From Ustulina deusta (lineage: Eukaryota > Ascomycota > Sordariomycetes > Xylariales > Xylariaceae), in contig JAJNNX010000009.1 in the NCBI GenBank assembly GCA_023159155.1, positions 620,001 to 684,000 of the forward strand: a stretch of DNA of 64,000 nt. Direction: 5' to 3'. Shown here piece after piece: positions 62,259 through 64,000 of this stretch. The translations under genes were made by a program, and so were the position numbers. The notes beneath the pieces were generated by a model. The model worked only from the letters and a program-made list of their open reading frames with translations, ran no database searches and was not told where the DNA came from. Each line of letters opens with the position of its first letter. Position 1 is the stretch's first letter.

Positions 62259-62441
62259 GTATAAGATCGCCTTTAGGAAAACCTCTGCTCTGCGACCATT
62301 TGCTGTTCATACAACACTCGGTTTTTCATCATGAACTGAGATATCTTCTCCTGGAACTACCCAACAACTCTGCTCTCTTCCAATCCCTCTGCTTATTCCT
62401 TCTAAATCACGTACAATTCCTCTCATTATAAGCTGTGGGAA

Positions 62442-63658
62442 ATGCCGGATCCAGTACCTACCAACAAGGCATCCTGGGAAGACCAATCCAAGGCTCTTCG
62501 GTGCAAATCTATTCACGACTATCAATTGTCTTCTTCTGGCTCGAACATTGACACACAACAGTTTCTACTCCTCCGTACCATATGGAAGCAAAACTTTACA
62601 TCGAGCCTCTCTCAGGATGGCGCGCACTGGATTAGTCACAACTATTGCAATCAGGCGAAACAGTTGTTAAAAATAGAGGGAGCAAATCACGGCTGGGAAG
62701 AGTTTCTCAAAGCTACCGCTTATTCAGCAGAGACCTTGATCCAACAAACATATTCTGGGCTCAGCACCTTTGCTCTCGTCAGGTACCACCAGCTCCAATC
62801 GCAAGGCTTGGAATCGGAGGGAAATGGCAATCCTAAGGTGGATTTCTCTTCTCCGATCGCATCCAGAACGAGGGCCCAGACCAAAAGGATCCCTGAACCT
62901 ACAACCCCAACCCCAGCTCCTGTTACAGCTCTAACCCCATCTTCACTTTCAACTTCACCAGTCGCGGGGTTAGCAGAGGGGCTAGAAGCAATGCAGATGA
63001 GAGATTCTCCCTGTACGCCACCTTCGCCTGAATCACCGGAGGACTATTCATCTCCTTTTGTGTACACAATGATCAAGGACGTACAGGATGAGCAGATCGT
63101 AAACACAGCTCTTATTGAGTATTTAAACGGTCTGGCGATTCATTATAAACAGATCAAGGCAGATTGGACATTGCACCGACTTGCTTTAACCTGCCGAAAC
63201 AACCAAGCAAAGAAATCATATGAGGCGAGGGTGGATGGATATTTAAAGAGGCGAAGTGATGGACAACCTTTGGTGATTCTAGAGGTCAAACCATGTAAGA
63301 GAAAGAAGAATCAAGCTCAAATCAGGATGCAAGAGAGTGCGCAAATGGCTGCTTGGATCAGCCAGTATCCGCCAAGTATAAAGGGACGAAGCCGGTAAGA
63401 CTGTCCCTATTTTGTGCAAGTCTCTGCTAACATGGAACGGCAAGACGTCTCCTGATCTCACAGGATCGCCATGAGATCTTTCTCACTTTTGCTGTATTCA
63501 ACACCGATTATGTTGATTATATTCGCCATAAAACCAACGATGTTCATGCAGTCTCTTTCCTTGAGATGAACGAGTATGGACCATATGACGTAGGTGCCAA
63601 AGAGGATATGCGAAGGCTAGGAGAACTCGTACTTGGATATATGTTGGAAGCAATGTAG
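62442..63658 (+). CDS. uncharacterised protein with a PD-(D/E)XK-like motif
   Basis: Exons 62442-63394 and 63445-63658 with a 50-nt intron (GTAAGA donor, GCTAAC branch, CAAG acceptor) in phase 2 encode 388 residues. The CACAG site 20 nt further on would give the wrong frame. Order: an N-terminal helical region, a Pro/Thr/Ser-rich linker (about 140-175) and a C-terminal domain. The last has ARVDGYL (Asp265), VILEVKP (Glu281, Lys283) and QESAQMAAWI (Gln298), then RRLLISQDRHEIFLTFAVF across the junction. Asp, Glu-x-Lys and a following Gln helix resemble the core of PD-(D/E)XK nuclease-like folds, which are common in uncharacterised fungal proteins. DNA cleavage is not established. No signal peptide or membrane helix. 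Confidence 0.75.
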
Positions 63659-64000
63659 GGGTGGGTAGTGAAGTAGGTAGAGTGGTGTGGCTCCTCCTTG
63701 GGGCTGATAGCCCCTGATCATAAGCGATGACCTCGCGAAAGCATGTTATAGACAGGCAGCCACTCTTTTATTTTCGGAATTGAATCGCGTTCTGTTCAAT
63801 CAACAAGCTATCCAACTAATCTACTCGCTATTGTGCTGGGATGCGTGAGATATAACTCTCCACGTCGTATCAGGAATAGGTGATGCCCCCTGGTTTCACT
63901 TTAGTAGATACCAGCGGACAGTGCTTTGCACCCTCAACCGAAATCTTCCTCAGCAGGCAGCGAGGGAAACACTGCTATCCATTTCCCCACTGCGACCTTG
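63659..64000. other. 3' flank, nothing recognised
   Basis: Non-coding to the window edge. It should include the terminator of the gene ending at 63658. Confidence 0.4.

Larger units (their letters stand above)
61573..62441. other. divergent intergenic region with tandem repeat and two tiny open frames
   Basis: Should hold promoters for both flanking genes. Contains the 24-bp tandem repeat at 61681 and two short frames with membrane-helix-like products, listed separately. Confidence 0.45.

Noticed and set aside
63395..63464. Acceptor CACAG at 63464 for the last intron of the 62442 gene
   Set aside because: It is a better consensus site, but it shifts the frame away from DRHEIFLTFAVF and reaches an early stop.

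Overview
This window looks like nuclear DNA of a filamentous ascomycete (Pezizomycotina). The genes carry short introns of about 50-145 nt with GTAAGT-type donors and CTAAC/CTGAC branch sites. The families are typical of that group: a fungal rhodopsin-domain membrane protein, a LaeA/UMTA-like methyltransferase, a UbiA prenyltransferase and a secreted GH5 enzyme. Two large blocks of almost pure A+T consist of transposons destroyed by C-to-T and G-to-A transitions, the signature of repeat-induced point mutation (RIP).

Layout. 1-10.5 kb is gene-bearing: a rhodopsin-domain protein (minus strand, running off the left edge), an alpha/beta hydrolase, a SAM methyltransferase and an integral-membrane prenyltransferase (all plus), then about 2.7 kb of decayed DNA and a Cys-rich single-pass membrane protein gene (minus). 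The first genes look like the edge of a prenylated secondary-metabolite (meroterpenoid-type) cluster; any core synthase would lie left of the window. 10.5-40.2 kb is one nested transposon stack. An outer LTR element (called C here, two 169-bp LTRs) contains three copies of LTR family A (A1, A2, A3). A1 contains a family B LTR element. A3 carries a later 269-bp insertion that was never mutated. 40.2-46.6 kb is a normal-composition island with a GH5 glycoside hydrolase, two fold-back (MITE-like) elements and a broken gamma-glutamylcyclotransferase-like gene. 46.6-59.95 kb is a second block: a Pogo/Fot1-sized DNA transposon, a fragment of family A, and a second B element that itself contains a second Pogo copy. 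60.0-64 kb is gene-bearing again: a three-exon gene of unknown function and a divergent gene whose product has a PD-(D/E)XK-like motif.

The most informative features are the histories written into the repeats. Target-site duplications, equal element lengths and paralogous empty sites give the insertion order. The two B copies were mutated on opposite strands over long stretches. The outer LTR pair shows mutation fading toward the edges of the block. Gene models were spliced by hand from the sequence. Family names for genes rest on recognised motifs, and family names for transposons on termini, size and duplications only, because their proteins are unreadable.
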